A stretch of DNA of 64,000 nucleotides from Acanthosepion esculentum. Its lineage: Eukaryota; Mollusca; Cephalopoda; Sepiida; Sepiidae. Position 1 is the stretch's first letter. Every line of letters starts with the position of its first letter. Shown piece after piece: positions 57,601 through 62,932 of this stretch. Location of the stretch: assembly GCA_964036315.1 (NCBI GenBank), contig OZ038517.1, positions 19,975,074 to 20,039,073 of the forward strand. The letters are read 5' to 3'. A program made the translations under genes and the position numbers. The notes below the pieces were generated by a model, which was given only the letters and a program-made list of their open reading frames with translations, was not told the DNA's origin and searched no databases.

Positions 57601-60402
57601 CTCCTGTGGAGCATAGGACCTCTACACTATAGTCTCTCTACACTAGGTGTTGCTGTCCTAGTTTCCATAGCAAGTAAATCTTTACAGGGTAGAGTTGCTA
57701 GCCCTGCACCCAAATGGTTGTAAGTTCCAAGTTATCCTTTTCTTAGGCTGGCCCCCAATCAAGGCTACAGAAGCCTGTCTGCTCAACTATTAACTCTTAG
57801 TTGGAGGGACAGATGAAGTTATAGCTTTTGTGCAAAAGTAATTGCAATGGCCTCAGCTGGAATTTGAACTCAGTACTCCAGCCTTAATTTTCAAACCAAT
57901 AACTGCTACACTATGTGCACGTCCACTGTTAAAAGTAATCCATTCACTCTAATAACTTTACAGTCAAGGTGCTATCCAAAATTTTGGAAAGCTTAAGACA
58001 AATTAGTAGCCTCAAAAGGAGGGGGGGGGGGGCAATATTTAACCTTTGTAACCACAAAAAATTTGTGTCAAAAGGATGTCATTCCCCTGACACTGCTATT
58101 ACTGTATACACTTTTGACTCCCTCAGAAATTTTTATTGTGAAGATTATAAAAATATGTGAACTTAGTACATGTCTATATTTCCGAGATGAGGTATTGTAA
58201 TTATTTACATTGTTTGGACTGTTGTCCTTATCTATATTATCATATTCACATTTTGGCCGTTGTACGCTCCGACCTTCTTCTCCAGGACACATGGCCCAGT
58301 GGATAAAAGTGTTGGTTGGATCCAGTGACTTGACCCAAAGAGTTGTGAGTTCAATACCTGGCTACTGCAGTGGTGAACAAAAACTTAGGGAGATACTTGA
58401 GACATCCGGAAGAGGCATGACATGTGGAACTATAACAATCTACCCCGGTGGACGAAATAAAGGATTCAGTTTCAAATTCCAGTCATCTGAAGAAGGCCGG
58501 AGCATACAACGGCCAAAACATTGTGAATATGGTAATAAAGATGAGGATACTAGTACGACACGATATTTATTATTTACCTGCGTTTAAAAATTACAAATTA
58601 TCAAAATATGTAAGAAGTGACGGTCTCAACCTGTTTTAGGGAATTCATGGTGATTTTCTAAGTGTAGCTTAGATTTGGCACAAGGCCAAGGATATAAGGG
58701 CAGCCAGTGAAGATCAAACTCACTCGTAATTGTTCTAGTGAGCCAAGCTTGCTAACCATTACACCATGTCGATGTGTCTGTTTTATGTCGTGAGAGCAAA
58801 TGAAAGAAAATGTCTGGAAAATGCTTTTTTTTTTTTTCAAAACGGTTAAAATATGTTTATTTAAATTTTCTTGTTCAGACATTTATAAATTTATGAATAA
58901 AAATTTTTTTGTTCTTATTTATATTTTTATAAAATGGTAAATAATAAATATTTCATTATAGTGGATTCACATTTTTATAATCTTGTAAATAAGCAATCTA
59001 ATAAACAAATAGTGTTTAATATCTTTGTTATCAATTCTCAAGAATAAAGAAAACTTATATAAATCCACTTTCATAGGTTTGGGCTTTATTAATCTTATTT
59101 TCTGTTGCCATAGCAGGATATGACAACACAATTGCAAAATACAAAAAAAGCTATCATTCATTCATCTGAATGATAGCTTGCAGTGGCAATTTTTGCTTTG
59201 CAAACAAAATTACCACCAGAATGTTAAAGGTTAAAATTCTAATCATTTCTTTTTAAATCAAACATTGACAATGGAGTCTAAAGTTTATAGTCATAGAAGT
59301 TATCAAGGGAATTAGTGTTCTTTTGATATACTATGTTTTGCATTAGCAATAAGATTCTTCATTTTCTGGCAATGTTTTTATTATTATTATGAGATGTTTA
59401 GCAAAACTTGGAAAATGGATGCTGAATAACTTGACTAAATCTTTACAAGCTACTGCATCACCTGTGCGAGAATATGAAAGACTTATGGAAATTTTTTTTT
59501 TTAGTTAAACTGTTGACATTATTTCAACCATTTCATGCTTTTTTTTTTTTCTTTCTCTCTTTCAGATCCAGATTTTAAACAGAGATTTGACAAACTATCA
59601 AAAAAGAGAACGAGAATTACTGGGCCGCCTCTGCCCTGCAGCTGAAAAATCCATCTCCGAGATGGTCCAGCAAATGGAGGAACAATATCGAAATCTCCTC
59701 GACTGCCATCTTGCTCAGCTTCGTAGCACCTACTTGTCGAGTTTACCCTCTACAAATAATGCAGAGAGTGCTAGCTCTTCCTCAAACACCGCCACCTCAA
59801 CCTCCACAGATTCCCCAGTGGCAACACAGGCTATTGTTGAGCCTGGCCAGACAGAGTCCAACAATACAGTTGATTACCATGCAACAGCTGTTGCCACCAC
59901 ACTGCAGTCGCAAGAACAAGATGTCGAGGTGAATGGCACTGATGACGTAGAGGTTCTCCATCAACGGCAGCAACAAGAGCAGCTTGCATATATTGCCAAT
60001 AAAGTTGTTGCCCGACTACAAGCTGCAAATTCTCACAATGGACAAGTCCATGATGACATTGTGATTATCACGTCATCAGACGATCCCGGACATCATACGC
60101 AGGAAGAAGGGGTTGTCAATAGCGAACCGCTAATAATCTGCACGTCGACTGTAGAAGAAGCAGCTCTGGAACAGACAGTCAGCTGTCACACCAGTGAGCA
60201 CACGGAAGAAACGACCACTGTGGTTCATGAGGGCGACTCTTTAGATGCTACGGTGGCCGAGGACATCAAAGAGGCATCAGGAACGCAGGTACAAGTGTTG
60301 AGCATAATCCACACTTCCTCAGCTTCTCAGGACACAGCTGATGAACAGCAAAAACATGATGGGGAGTTGCCGCCCAGCAAACGTCTGCGCACAGAGACCT
60401 AG
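34576..60402 (+). CDS. Seven-exon gene: C2H2 zinc-finger/coiled-coil protein
   Basis: Coding exons: 34576-34608, 40062-40254, 44989-45179, 49306-49423, 54432-54613, 56880-57017, 59566-60402. Total 1,692 bases, 563 residues; intron phases 0,1,0,1,0,0 all agree. Residues 30-67 hold Cys pairs and a C2H2 finger (C44, C47, H62, H67); 82-125 hold CxxC at 83/86 and a classical finger C105, C108, H121, H125. Residues 240 to about 350 form a charged coiled coil; about 365-550 are acidic and Ser/Thr-rich; the end PPSKRLRTET is basic and may be a nuclear signal. The likely role is a nuclear DNA- or chromatin-binding regulator that dimerises; this is inferred from domains. I do not recognise the family. 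The first exon is tentative. Confidence 0.8.
34690..35020. other. Intron 1: unassigned sequence
   Basis: Balanced-composition DNA without a long frame. It may be a decayed LINE, but no motif is clear. Confidence 0.35.
35021..35205 (+). repeat. SINE-like family, diverged copy
   Basis: Retains TAACGGGTTCAGTTCGGAATTCC, CCTGATGGAGGACAGAGAGCACAACAAC and GACAATAGTC.GCATA.AATGTAAAT of the family at 6.6 kb, with many substitutions. One of the oldest copies. Confidence 0.65.
35240..35720 (+). pseudogene. Mariner-like transposase remnant (QQDG type)
   Basis: The plus strand reads a decayed QDG..CHYA motif near 35390 (known form QQDGAPPHYA), RPWPV-type residues and LPDSKPLGLLYLRLYK (known form SPDL.PLDFFLWG.LK). 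Stops and shifts throughout. Confidence 0.5.
35721..36834. other. Intron 1: no gene seen
   Basis: AT-rich with T runs. Short frames lack motifs. Confidence 0.5.
36835..37430 (-). pseudogene. LINE family A C-terminal fragment (copy 3)
   Basis: Minus frame reads MARCNRKFYADSFFSCTSRLW then NTLIASCFPVNFDL, the same RT C-terminal motif as at 18.1 kb. Flanking non-coding sequence (37180-37410) is close to 18230-18380 and 23700-23890. Confidence 0.8.
37480..37950. repeat. Head-to-head pair of SINE-like elements
   Basis: A minus copy (about 37480-37790) abuts a plus copy (about 37791-37950) at their tRNA-like heads: CAATGCTTTTATCCAC faces TGGCCCAGTGAATAAAAGCATTG. TGGCCCAGTG (from 37794) is an A-box match. 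The plus copy lacks the middle of the element. Confidence 0.8.
37951..38584. other. Intron 1: no gene seen
   Basis: Mixed composition; the frame 38152-38349 has no motif. Unassigned. Confidence 0.45.
38585..38715. repeat. Short T-rich tandem repeat
   Basis: TGACATATT.TTCC...TTCCTTTTTAGATTTTACCTT recurs three times, alternating 50- and 31-base spacings. Confidence 0.85.
39000..39195. repeat. Diverged inverted copies of the 120-bp minisatellite
   Basis: Contains AATTAAGATG.AAG.AAT and TCAAAAA.CAAT.ATG words, reverse complement of 24578-25195 units, starting about 39023 and 39131. Confidence 0.75.
39680..39985. repeat. Inverted 120-bp minisatellite array next to an exon
   Basis: AAGATGAAAGAAATCCTAGT recurs at 39708, 39828 and 39948 (exact 120-base period). 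This is the reverse complement of the 24.6-25.2 kb array. It ends about 80 bases before the exon at 40062, between likely branch-point sequence and the rest of intron 1. Confidence 0.93.
40062..40254 (+). CDS. Zinc-finger gene exon 2 (first zinc finger)
   Basis: Acceptor TCCTGTCCAG before 40062, donor G/GTAAGT at 40255; ends in phase 1. Encodes THPSVRIRGTETNFNPVQ, a Cys pair (C-x4-C), the finger HCPFC ... HYRVKH with C-x2-C-x14-H-x4-H spacing, and VDKGIEFA. The wide loop is unusual compared with the classical x12. Confidence 0.9.
40617..41512 (-). mobile_element. Internally deleted mariner (copy 2)
   Basis: 896 bases, TA on both sides (40615-40616, 41513-41514), same long terminal inverted repeats as the element at 14227-15123. 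It lies in the intron between exons 2 and 3 of the zinc-finger gene, in antisense. Confidence 0.95.
40739..41352 (-). pseudogene. Mariner transposase, central deletion (copy 2)
   Basis: Better preserved than copy 1: one frame (40830-41294) runs through the helix-turn-helix, GRPTEVRSPEVIESVNDLI, DDIARTL, then directly KDIKDKRRGHQSEG and HHDNARPHTAAQT, PPYSPDLAPSDFHLF. The first catalytic Asp block is missing at the same junction (after DDIARTL) as in copy 1. A frameshift follows near FHLF and the start codon region is also shifted. Confidence 0.92.
41600..41995 (+). pseudogene. Retropepsin-like fragment of a retroelement
   Basis: The frame reads FKFDTGSKIQCCEEMDIPHA, then TTLRTEVMESDIPWLFSKP followed by DMKRMWGKV, and after a stop SGHYFPLCY. 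The order V.S.IP.L.SK..MK....K followed by SGHY matches the aspartic-protease-like region of invertebrate retroelement polyproteins. The catalytic D[ST]G motif could be the DTG in the frame. Fragmentary, in intron 2. Confidence 0.5.
42385..42545. repeat. Imperfect tandem repeat, about 60-bp unit
   Basis: Words TATTC.CT.A.AC followed by T.G.ATAAAT.CA recur three times (42395, 42455, 42510). Confidence 0.55.
42600..43300 (-). pseudogene. Probable mariner-like remnant
   Basis: The minus frame 42993-43292 contains LYSSDLSPTDSHSIQALHAY, a decayed YSPDLAP.D.HLF.AL.. motif, preceded by EQHLAVFTL. The remaining sequence is not readable. Confidence 0.4.
43301..43689. other. Intron 2: SINE-like scraps, no gene
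   Basis: AGCCAATGGCACAAGGACC at about 43476 resembles a SINE head. Nothing else recognised. Confidence 0.35.
43690..44335 (-). mobile_element. LTR-like block with promoter, antisense in intron 2
   Basis: On the minus strand: three to four CCAAT boxes as ATTGG (44062, 44132, 44180, 44242), a CRE core within ATGACGTCAC (about 44265), a TATA-like CATAAATACAG (about 43975), then downstream an AATAAA signal within GAAATAAATG (about 43750). That order (CCAAT, TATA, polyadenylation signal in 600 bases) is that of an LTR U3-R-U5. No paired LTR is present, so probably a solo LTR. Confidence 0.5.
44989..45179 (+). CDS. Zinc-finger gene exon 3 (second zinc finger)
   Basis: Acceptor TTTTCTTTTCCAG before 44989; donor CAA/GTTAGT; enters in phase 1, leaves in phase 0. 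Encodes GLKILRCCDHCDIVGIIKG, then HWHCYKC....FNRRDEAIKHYKTH, a classical C-x2-C-x12-H-x3-H finger, and FRNPQTTFQIQIAQ. The high regularity of the finger and phase match make this exon secure. Confidence 0.93.
45209..45222. repeat. Run of G, 30 bases into intron 3
   Basis: A 14-base G run follows a T run just after the donor of exon 3. G runs of this kind can form quadruplexes and act as intronic splicing enhancers (known); effect here unknown. Confidence 0.85.
45428..45815. repeat. Minisatellite, 133-bp unit, 3 copies
   Basis: AAGCAAGGTGATAATGCCACTAA recurs at 45431, 45564 and 45697 (exact 133-base period), each with GGAACCAGAAACC.AATCCTAAACAGG. Few differences between units. An inverted relative is at 31820-31960. 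Confidence 0.95.
46097..46910. pseudogene. Penelope-like element N-terminal fragments in inverted arrangement
   Basis: The plus strand (46452-46620) reads IKLIREYERNLLKINRQNLS, LFNETGINEKLLPKYTQF; the minus strand reads the same protein twice (46285-46400, about 46640-46690). Arms 46285-46402 and 46446-46563 are near-perfect inverted repeats, and (TA)n tracts follow LLPKYT in each copy. The FN..C...LLPKYT pattern resembles the region ahead of the RT domain in Penelope-like retroelements. Bases 46690-46907 continue in frame without a recognised motif. Confidence 0.6.
46911..47579. other. Intron 3: possible decayed coding fragment, unidentified
   Basis: Less AT-rich, with short frames on both strands (47147-47573) and a run of 16 C at about 47193. 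No motif identified. Confidence 0.35.
47580..47633. repeat. (TA)n microsatellite
   Basis: About 54 bases of TA. Confidence 0.95.
47775..48230 (+). repeat. SINE-like family, plus copy with short inverted fragment ahead
   Basis: Bases 47775-47845 are an internally deleted minus copy (tail joined to CCCTTTATTTCGCT). The plus copy runs from about 47940 to 48230, with CACCTGAAGAAGTCC and AGCTGAAACATCATG replacing the usual hairpin, and continues into the 107-bp array. Confidence 0.8.
48128..48668 (+). repeat. 107-bp tandem array built from the SINE tail, about 5 units
   Basis: TACTGAAGGGCCGAAACGTTG-type words occur at 48234, 48341, 48448 and 48555, with TACTTGAG at 48662: an exact 107-base period four times. 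Each unit is the 3' end of the SINE-like element joined to its CGAAAC region. Units are almost identical. Confidence 0.95.
48954..49031. mobile_element. MADE1-like mariner MITE (78-bp hairpin)
   Basis: TTAGGTTGGTGCAAAAATAA and its complement bound a 78-base palindrome with a short centre, flanked by TA on both sides. The termini match the TTAGGTTGGTGCAAAAGTAAT consensus of human MADE1/Hsmar1 at nearly every position. No coding. It lies in intron 3. Confidence 0.93.
49217..49258. repeat. (GC)n(AC)n microsatellite just before exon 4
   Basis: Alternating CG then CA repeat (Z-DNA-prone by composition), about 50 bases upstream of the exon 4 acceptor. Confidence 0.9.
49306..49423 (+). CDS. Zinc-finger gene exon 4
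   Basis: Acceptor ACCCTTACATGTAG before 49306, donor A/GTAAGT after 49423; phase 0 in, phase 1 out. Encodes 39 residues (EVNQVSHLAATHTISQEEV ... ILSSPNTEQH), polar linker without a domain. Confidence 0.85.
50036..50881 (-). mobile_element. Tc1/mariner (IS630-like) element, degenerate
   Basis: Termini CAGGGTGCAATGGATATATT and the complement of CAGGGTGTGATGGGTAAATT, with TA on the left. The minus strand encodes a broken transposase (50160-50720). The right end runs into (TG)n, so the right TA is changed. Confidence 0.85.
50160..50720 (-). pseudogene. IS630-like transposase pseudogene
   Basis: Readable pieces: KVFGVIAGDGDVRPPFIFPQ (after a lost N-terminus), LNMENYIKCLEKQ, then in another frame WLLEDPIYGN ... 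QDS-like region, and near the C-terminus a PPNSPDC.PLDYY-like stretch. This matches the DDE core and C-terminus of Tc1/mariner-type enzymes. Frameshifts occur around 50430-50500. The first catalytic Asp region is probably absent. Confidence 0.75.
50882..50956. repeat. (TG)n(TA)n microsatellite
   Basis: TG repeat followed by TA repeat, starting at the transposon edge. Confidence 0.95.
50960..51135. repeat. Dispersed repeat with CCGATGAGG/CCTGATGATCGCG palindromic phrase
   Basis: GATATTGCACATTGAGT.CTGGT and, on the minus strand, GCGCCTGATGATCGCGTTGTG. The first phrase also occurs at 47757. Penelope-type elements often carry CTGATGA motifs, but no GAAA partner is present here. Confidence 0.45.
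51165..51218. repeat. (TA)n microsatellite
   Basis: About 50 bases of TA. Confidence 0.95.
51440..52440 (+). pseudogene. LINE ORF1 with three zinc knuckles (Jockey-like), frameshifted
   Basis: Frames 51494-51844, 51780-52010 and 52096-52419 read as one gag-like ORF1: an acidic start (SDSEPDEPPDSFPHF), an RNA-binding-like middle, then CYKCQRFGHHKDQC, CGNCSQ and CSNCQENHHSHSKNC, a CCHC zinc-knuckle array as in Jockey-clade ORF1 proteins. Two frame changes separate the pieces. Same strand as the host gene, within intron 4. Confidence 0.8.
52441..53344 (+). pseudogene. LINE ORF1 tail and ORF2 endonuclease start, truncated
   Basis: A Lys/Asn-rich linker (52469-52795) and an internal A run (52869-52897) precede an apurinic-endonuclease-like start: KIIQWNCRGI, VICLQGTFL, GGTSILVRNDIPHSH and IYIPPN. 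This matches the N-terminal endonuclease (N..G...QWNC.G, ..LQET) of LINE ORF2. Stops interrupt it, and it is cut at 53344 by the SINE-like copy; the RT is absent. Confidence 0.75.
53345..53640 (+). repeat. SINE-like family copy cutting the LINE
   Basis: From GATAAAGGCATTGGTTAG through GAGTTCAATACCTGG and GTGAAATGATAGGTTCAG to the ATATAGACAGATACTG tail. The hairpin part is deleted (ACATTCC joined to GGAGCATACAATGGCCG). Confidence 0.85.
53920..54235. repeat. T-rich tract, G run and (TA)n
   Basis: Long poly-T with interspersed G, a 12-base G run at about 54059, then (TCTA)n and (TA)n. Two GACCC.TGTC.. phrases suggest a duplicated unit. The Phe-rich frames are not genes. Confidence 0.9.
54432..54613 (+). 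CDS. Zinc-finger gene exon 5
   Basis: Acceptor TTTCTTGTTTCAG before 54432, donor GAA/GTAAGT; phase 1 in, phase 0 out. Encodes about 60 residues (TFVTRTTGSNVTNGKSSDG ... TIMIIKEDISNLNNSFATQI), polar with a short hydrophobic TIMII segment. Confidence 0.88.
55026..55395. repeat. Head-to-head SINE-like pair forming a 170-bp palindrome
   Basis: Minus copy 55026-55197 and plus copy 55196-55395 meet at TAATGGATGACATCCATTA with no spacer. Arms are near identical (CCACGTGCCATG against CATGGCACGTGG, and hairpin GGCCGTTGTACGCTCCGGCC against its complement). Both lack the tRNA-like head. Confidence 0.92.
55396..56870. other. Intron 5: no gene
   Basis: AT-rich, with (CA)n at 56197-56213 and (TA)n(CA)n at 56425-56472. 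CAGTGATTCCCAAATGGTGCAG at 55747 looks like a hAT terminus but no partner end was found. Confidence 0.5.
56880..57017 (+). CDS. Zinc-finger gene exon 6 (coiled coil)
   Basis: Acceptor TTTGTTTCACAACAG before 56880, donor CAG/GTAAGT; phase 0 both sides. Encodes 46 residues (DVAILDDKISSEKQYALLQD ... EQDYKTEINHLKLQ) with regular Leu/Ile/Val spacing and high charge, a coiled coil that continues into exon 7. Confidence 0.92.
57221..57319. repeat. Foldback of about 100 bases
   Basis: TAGGAAACATCTAT (57221-57234) pairs with ATAGATGTTTCCTA (57306-57319), and CACTTTTATTA (57248-57258) with TAATAAAAGTG (57284-57294). Probably a small MITE. Confidence 0.8.
57551..57599. repeat. (TA)n microsatellite
   Basis: About 49 bases of TA. 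Confidence 0.95.
57600..57930 (-). repeat. tRNA-derived SINE family 2, minus strand
   Basis: Minus-strand head GTGTAGCAGTTATTGG..., B-box-like GAGTTCAAATTCC (about 57862), then CAGGCTTCTGTAGCCTTGATTGG body words as in the 27.4- and 32.8-kb copies. The distal end TAGGTCCTATGCTCCACAGGAGC abuts the TA tract. Confidence 0.65.
58175..58560. repeat. SINE-like pair: minus fragment then full plus copy
   Basis: The minus fragment (58175-58283) stops at CTTCTTC. The plus copy (about 58288-58560) has a perfect A box TGGCCCAGTGG (58292-58302) and a B-box-like GAGTTCAATACC (58347-58358), so this copy shows the pol III head best. The tail is truncated after GATGAGGA. Confidence 0.88.
58850..59080. mobile_element. 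Foldback element fragment
   Basis: Matches the inner and right-arm sequence of the 30489-31187 element (CAATCTAATAAACAAATAGTG, CTCAAGAATAAAGAAAAC). Ends missing. Confidence 0.6.
59148..59179. repeat. Perfect 13-bp-stem hairpin
   Basis: AAGCTATCATTCA and TGAATGATAGCTT with a TTCATC loop, 400 bases upstream of exon 7. Confidence 0.85.
59566..60402 (+). CDS. Zinc-finger gene exon 7 (terminal exon)
   Basis: Acceptor CTTTCTCTCTTTCAG before 59566; runs 278 codons to TAG at 60400-60402. Starts IQILNRDLTNYQKRERELLG and continues the coiled coil through SISEMVQQMEEQYRNLL. It then becomes Ser/Thr/Asn-rich with Gln and Glu/Asp blocks (HQRQQQEQL, EDIKEAS), and ends in KRLRTET. By codon use and length this is the most clearly coding stretch in the window. 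Confidence 0.96.
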   Translation: MQILNRDLTNYQKRERELLGRLCPAAEKSISEMVQQMEEQYRNLLDCHLAQLRSTYLSSLPSTNNAESASSSSNTATSTSTDSPVATQAIVEPGQTESNNTVDYHATAVATTLQSQEQDVEVNGTDDVEVLHQRQQQEQLAYIANKVVARLQAANSHNGQVHDDIVIITSSDDPGHHTQEEGVVNSEPLIICTSTVEEAALEQTVSCHTSEHTEETTTVVHEGDSLDATVAEDIKEASGTQVQVLSIIHTSSASQDTADEQQKHDGELPPSKRLRTET

Positions 60403-60868
60403 CTTTTAGATATAATCTCCTCTCACTGTTGACTTCTCTCTCTTTTTCTTATTTATTTTTTTTTTTTTTAACCATCTCTCTCTCTCTCTCTTCCTACACA
60501 ATATACAACAAGATCTGAACTTTTCTGACATTGAAATTCAAAAATATCAAATTTCAGTCAAACCCAATCTTCGTGGGATTTGAACCTTTGTACCCAACAG
60601 GTGCCAGGTAAAAAAAAATAAATAAATAATAAAAAAAAAAATTAAAAAATGGGAAACTGCCTATGACACTTTGTCGGATAAGTTAGTGTAGTTATTAAAA
60701 GTTTAATGTATTTTATAGAGAGAGAAAAAAAAGAAAAATGTACTCTCTTTCTTTTATCCATCAGCTCGTTGCATACAACGATTGTAGCTCTCTCTCATGC
60801 TTCTAAAATCTGTACTTACTCTCTCTCTCACTCTCAGTTAGTTGATCAATAGCCTACAATTCATTTCC

Positions 60869-60900
<32 letters not shown>

Positions 60901-61456
60901 GGTGGTGGGGGTCATTATATTTCACTTTTCCCAATAGTTTATAAACTGTTATTGTTTACCTGCTAAATTAGGTTTGTGGGGAGAAATAGTTATTTATATA
61001 GATAATGATTTTTTTATTTTTTATGTTGAGAATCATTGAACAAGGGTGGGGGGAATTTTTTTTTTTTTTTTGTTATATAAACCCTACAGAAAACTTTCCC
61101 ATCTTCTGTAATATTTATTTTAAAAAAAAAAAAAAAAAAATTTTTACGAAATGTCGTATTAATAACAATTCTATTTACTAGCCAAATTTTTCAGCTTAAG
61201 CAATTTCATCAATTTTGACTCCTTTATCTGGAATTTTTTTTTTTTTTTTTTTTGAGATAAAAATAATTGAGGAAACAAATAAACCCAATATTGTCTTTCA
61301 TGAGTTAATCGTATCCACCACTTAGAATTGATCTGATGTGAAATCACACTTAAGTGATTTCATAATATTTATCACTTGCAAAAGTAATAAACAATTTCCC
61401 TTATAATTTTTTTAATTTAGTTCAAACAAACATTTTTTTGTCCGCATTGCAATAAA
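60403..61456 (+). other. 3' untranslated region of the zinc-finger gene (approximate)
   Basis: Follows the TAG. AATAAA signals occur at 61278, 61386 and 61451, and weaker A-rich clusters near 60618. T and A homopolymers of 15-33 bases are common. The true end needs transcript data. Confidence 0.45.
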
Positions 61457-61734
61457 AAAAATAAATAATGTGCCCATTGAAATATTTTTTTCTATTTAAA
61501 GTGCGAGAAACAATAGTTGAAATGAAGTCTTTAAATTACAGAGGAAAAAAAAAAAAAAAAATTAGCAAGCAGCTTAAGTATTTTCTAGATCTGTAACTTT
61601 CTTTTTTCAGGTACTCAAGGGTCAGCAAAATCCAGTTTCAGTCTGAATATCTTCATGAGATAAAGGTTTATTAATTGATGCTTCTTCTAAGCCCCTCCTC
61701 CCTTTTCTGTCTTCCATTCATACAAGCTCATCAA

Positions 61735-61960
61735 GTCGATGGTTCGCCTATCTCTCTTGCCCTGTGTGTGTTAAGTTTTCCAAGCCCTCCTTCCTTGTTT
61801 TGTTTCCAAGGAATTTTAGCCACCTTTTTCCAATTCTGAGTAGAAGTGTTGTTTCTGTTGCCAATTTCAAGACTTCCTTGTTGCTTACTCGTTCTAACCC
61901 GTGGAATTCTCAGTACCCTTCTGTAGAACCATGTTTCTGTCTTTTCAAATATCAACTGTT
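61735..61960 (-). pseudogene. LINE family B RT C-terminal fragment
   Basis: The minus frame reads FEKTETWFYRRVLRIPRV, then ..LEIGNRN.. and KEGGLGKLN, a decayed ..E.W.YRR.LRIPW..V...E.L..... motif as at 18.7 kb. Lies between the two convergent genes. Confidence 0.65.
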
Positions 61961-62262
61961 ATTTTGAATAGATGTAGTATCCAAGTCAGAAGCTTCTGAG
62001 GTTCTCAAATCTCAGAAGAAAGATAAAAAGCATAGTGTTATTGAGTCCAAGCAGAACATCTCGTCTTCAGAGACAAAAAAAAATATTTTAATATGATTAA
62101 CGAAAGGCAAAACAGTATGTTTTAAATAAGAAACATGTGATAAAGAAATAAGAAAGATTTTTTTTTTTTCTTTTTCAATGAAAAGGTTTATTATTATGAG
62201 CAAAGGTATTGAAGATGAGTGGGGTGTGAAATGAGAGAGAGGGATGAATAGGAATGGGTTAA

Positions 62263-62344
62263 TCACTGGGGTGTGTCGATCACAAGTTCAGCATCATCAT
62301 CATCGACGTCTCCAATCAAGCCTGACATGTCTTGAGCACTTTCA
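62263..62344 (-). CDS. Last coding exon of a convergent gene (Asp-rich C-terminus)
   Basis: On the minus strand a clear acceptor (CTTCTCTTTCTAG) precedes T-GAA-AGT..., giving 26 codons, ESAQDMSGLIGDVDDDDAEL then VIDTPQ, and TGA at 62265-62263. It enters in phase 2. The acidic run and conserved-looking ends are those of a real C-terminus, and the stop is followed by AATAAA (minus) at about 62192. Upstream exons lie beyond 62.4 kb or off the right edge; none was found by 64 kb. The protein is not identified. Confidence 0.65.
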
Positions 62345-62477
62345 CTAGAAAGAGAAGAGCAGTTCCTATATTAGCAAACTGGTTGGCCATCACTAAATGA
62401 GAGACAAAAATAGCCAAATTATGTAGATATCAAATATTTATTTAGATTATATATTCCACTACTCATATATATACATA

Positions 62478-62752
62478 AAGCAGATAATGAAGTTAATGAT
62501 TTGGCAAGAATCACTCTCGCAAACAATTTTTAATAATAAAATACATTAACCTCGAATCCGTTAATGAATGGTATGATCCTTGTTTATAAATTTCGGTTTT
62601 ATCAGAAAAAAAAAAAAAAAGACCTGATAAAACCAGAATTTATAAACAAGGATCATACCATTCATTAACGGATTCGAAGTTGATTGTATTTTATTATTAA
62701 ATATTGTTTGCGAGAGTGATTCTTGCCAAATCATTAACTTCATTATCTGCTT
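62478..62752. repeat. Large palindrome, 128-bp arms, 18-base loop
   Basis: 62478-62605 pairs with 62624-62752 with few mismatches; loop is mostly A. Example words: AAGCAGATAATGAAGTTAAT at the left end and its complement at the right. A foldback element in the intron of the minus-strand gene. A faint PLE-like reading (FINKDHTIH) exists but is not assigned. Confidence 0.93.
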
Positions 62753-62804
62753 TTCGTATGAATGATTCGCGTAATATAAATTGAACCCGCACCACATAAT
62801 TGAT

Positions 62805-62826
62805 TTTATATATATATATATATATA
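62805..62826. repeat. (TA)n microsatellite
   Basis: Short TA tract beside the palindrome. Confidence 0.9.
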
Positions 62827-62932
62827 CACATACAAGTAAATACATGTTGCAGTAGACACCCACCCCACTTTTGAACAGTAAAATTTATGTCTAGCACCCC
62901 AGAGATTGAAAGTCTGGTAAACATGGATTTAC

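Noticed and set aside
58286..58360. Possible tRNA gene
   Set aside because: A and B boxes fit but no full cloverleaf or acceptor stem is apparent and the body is that of a SINE.
59711..60028. Pro/Gln-rich frames inside exon 7 on both strands
   Set aside because: Shadows of the real coding frame.
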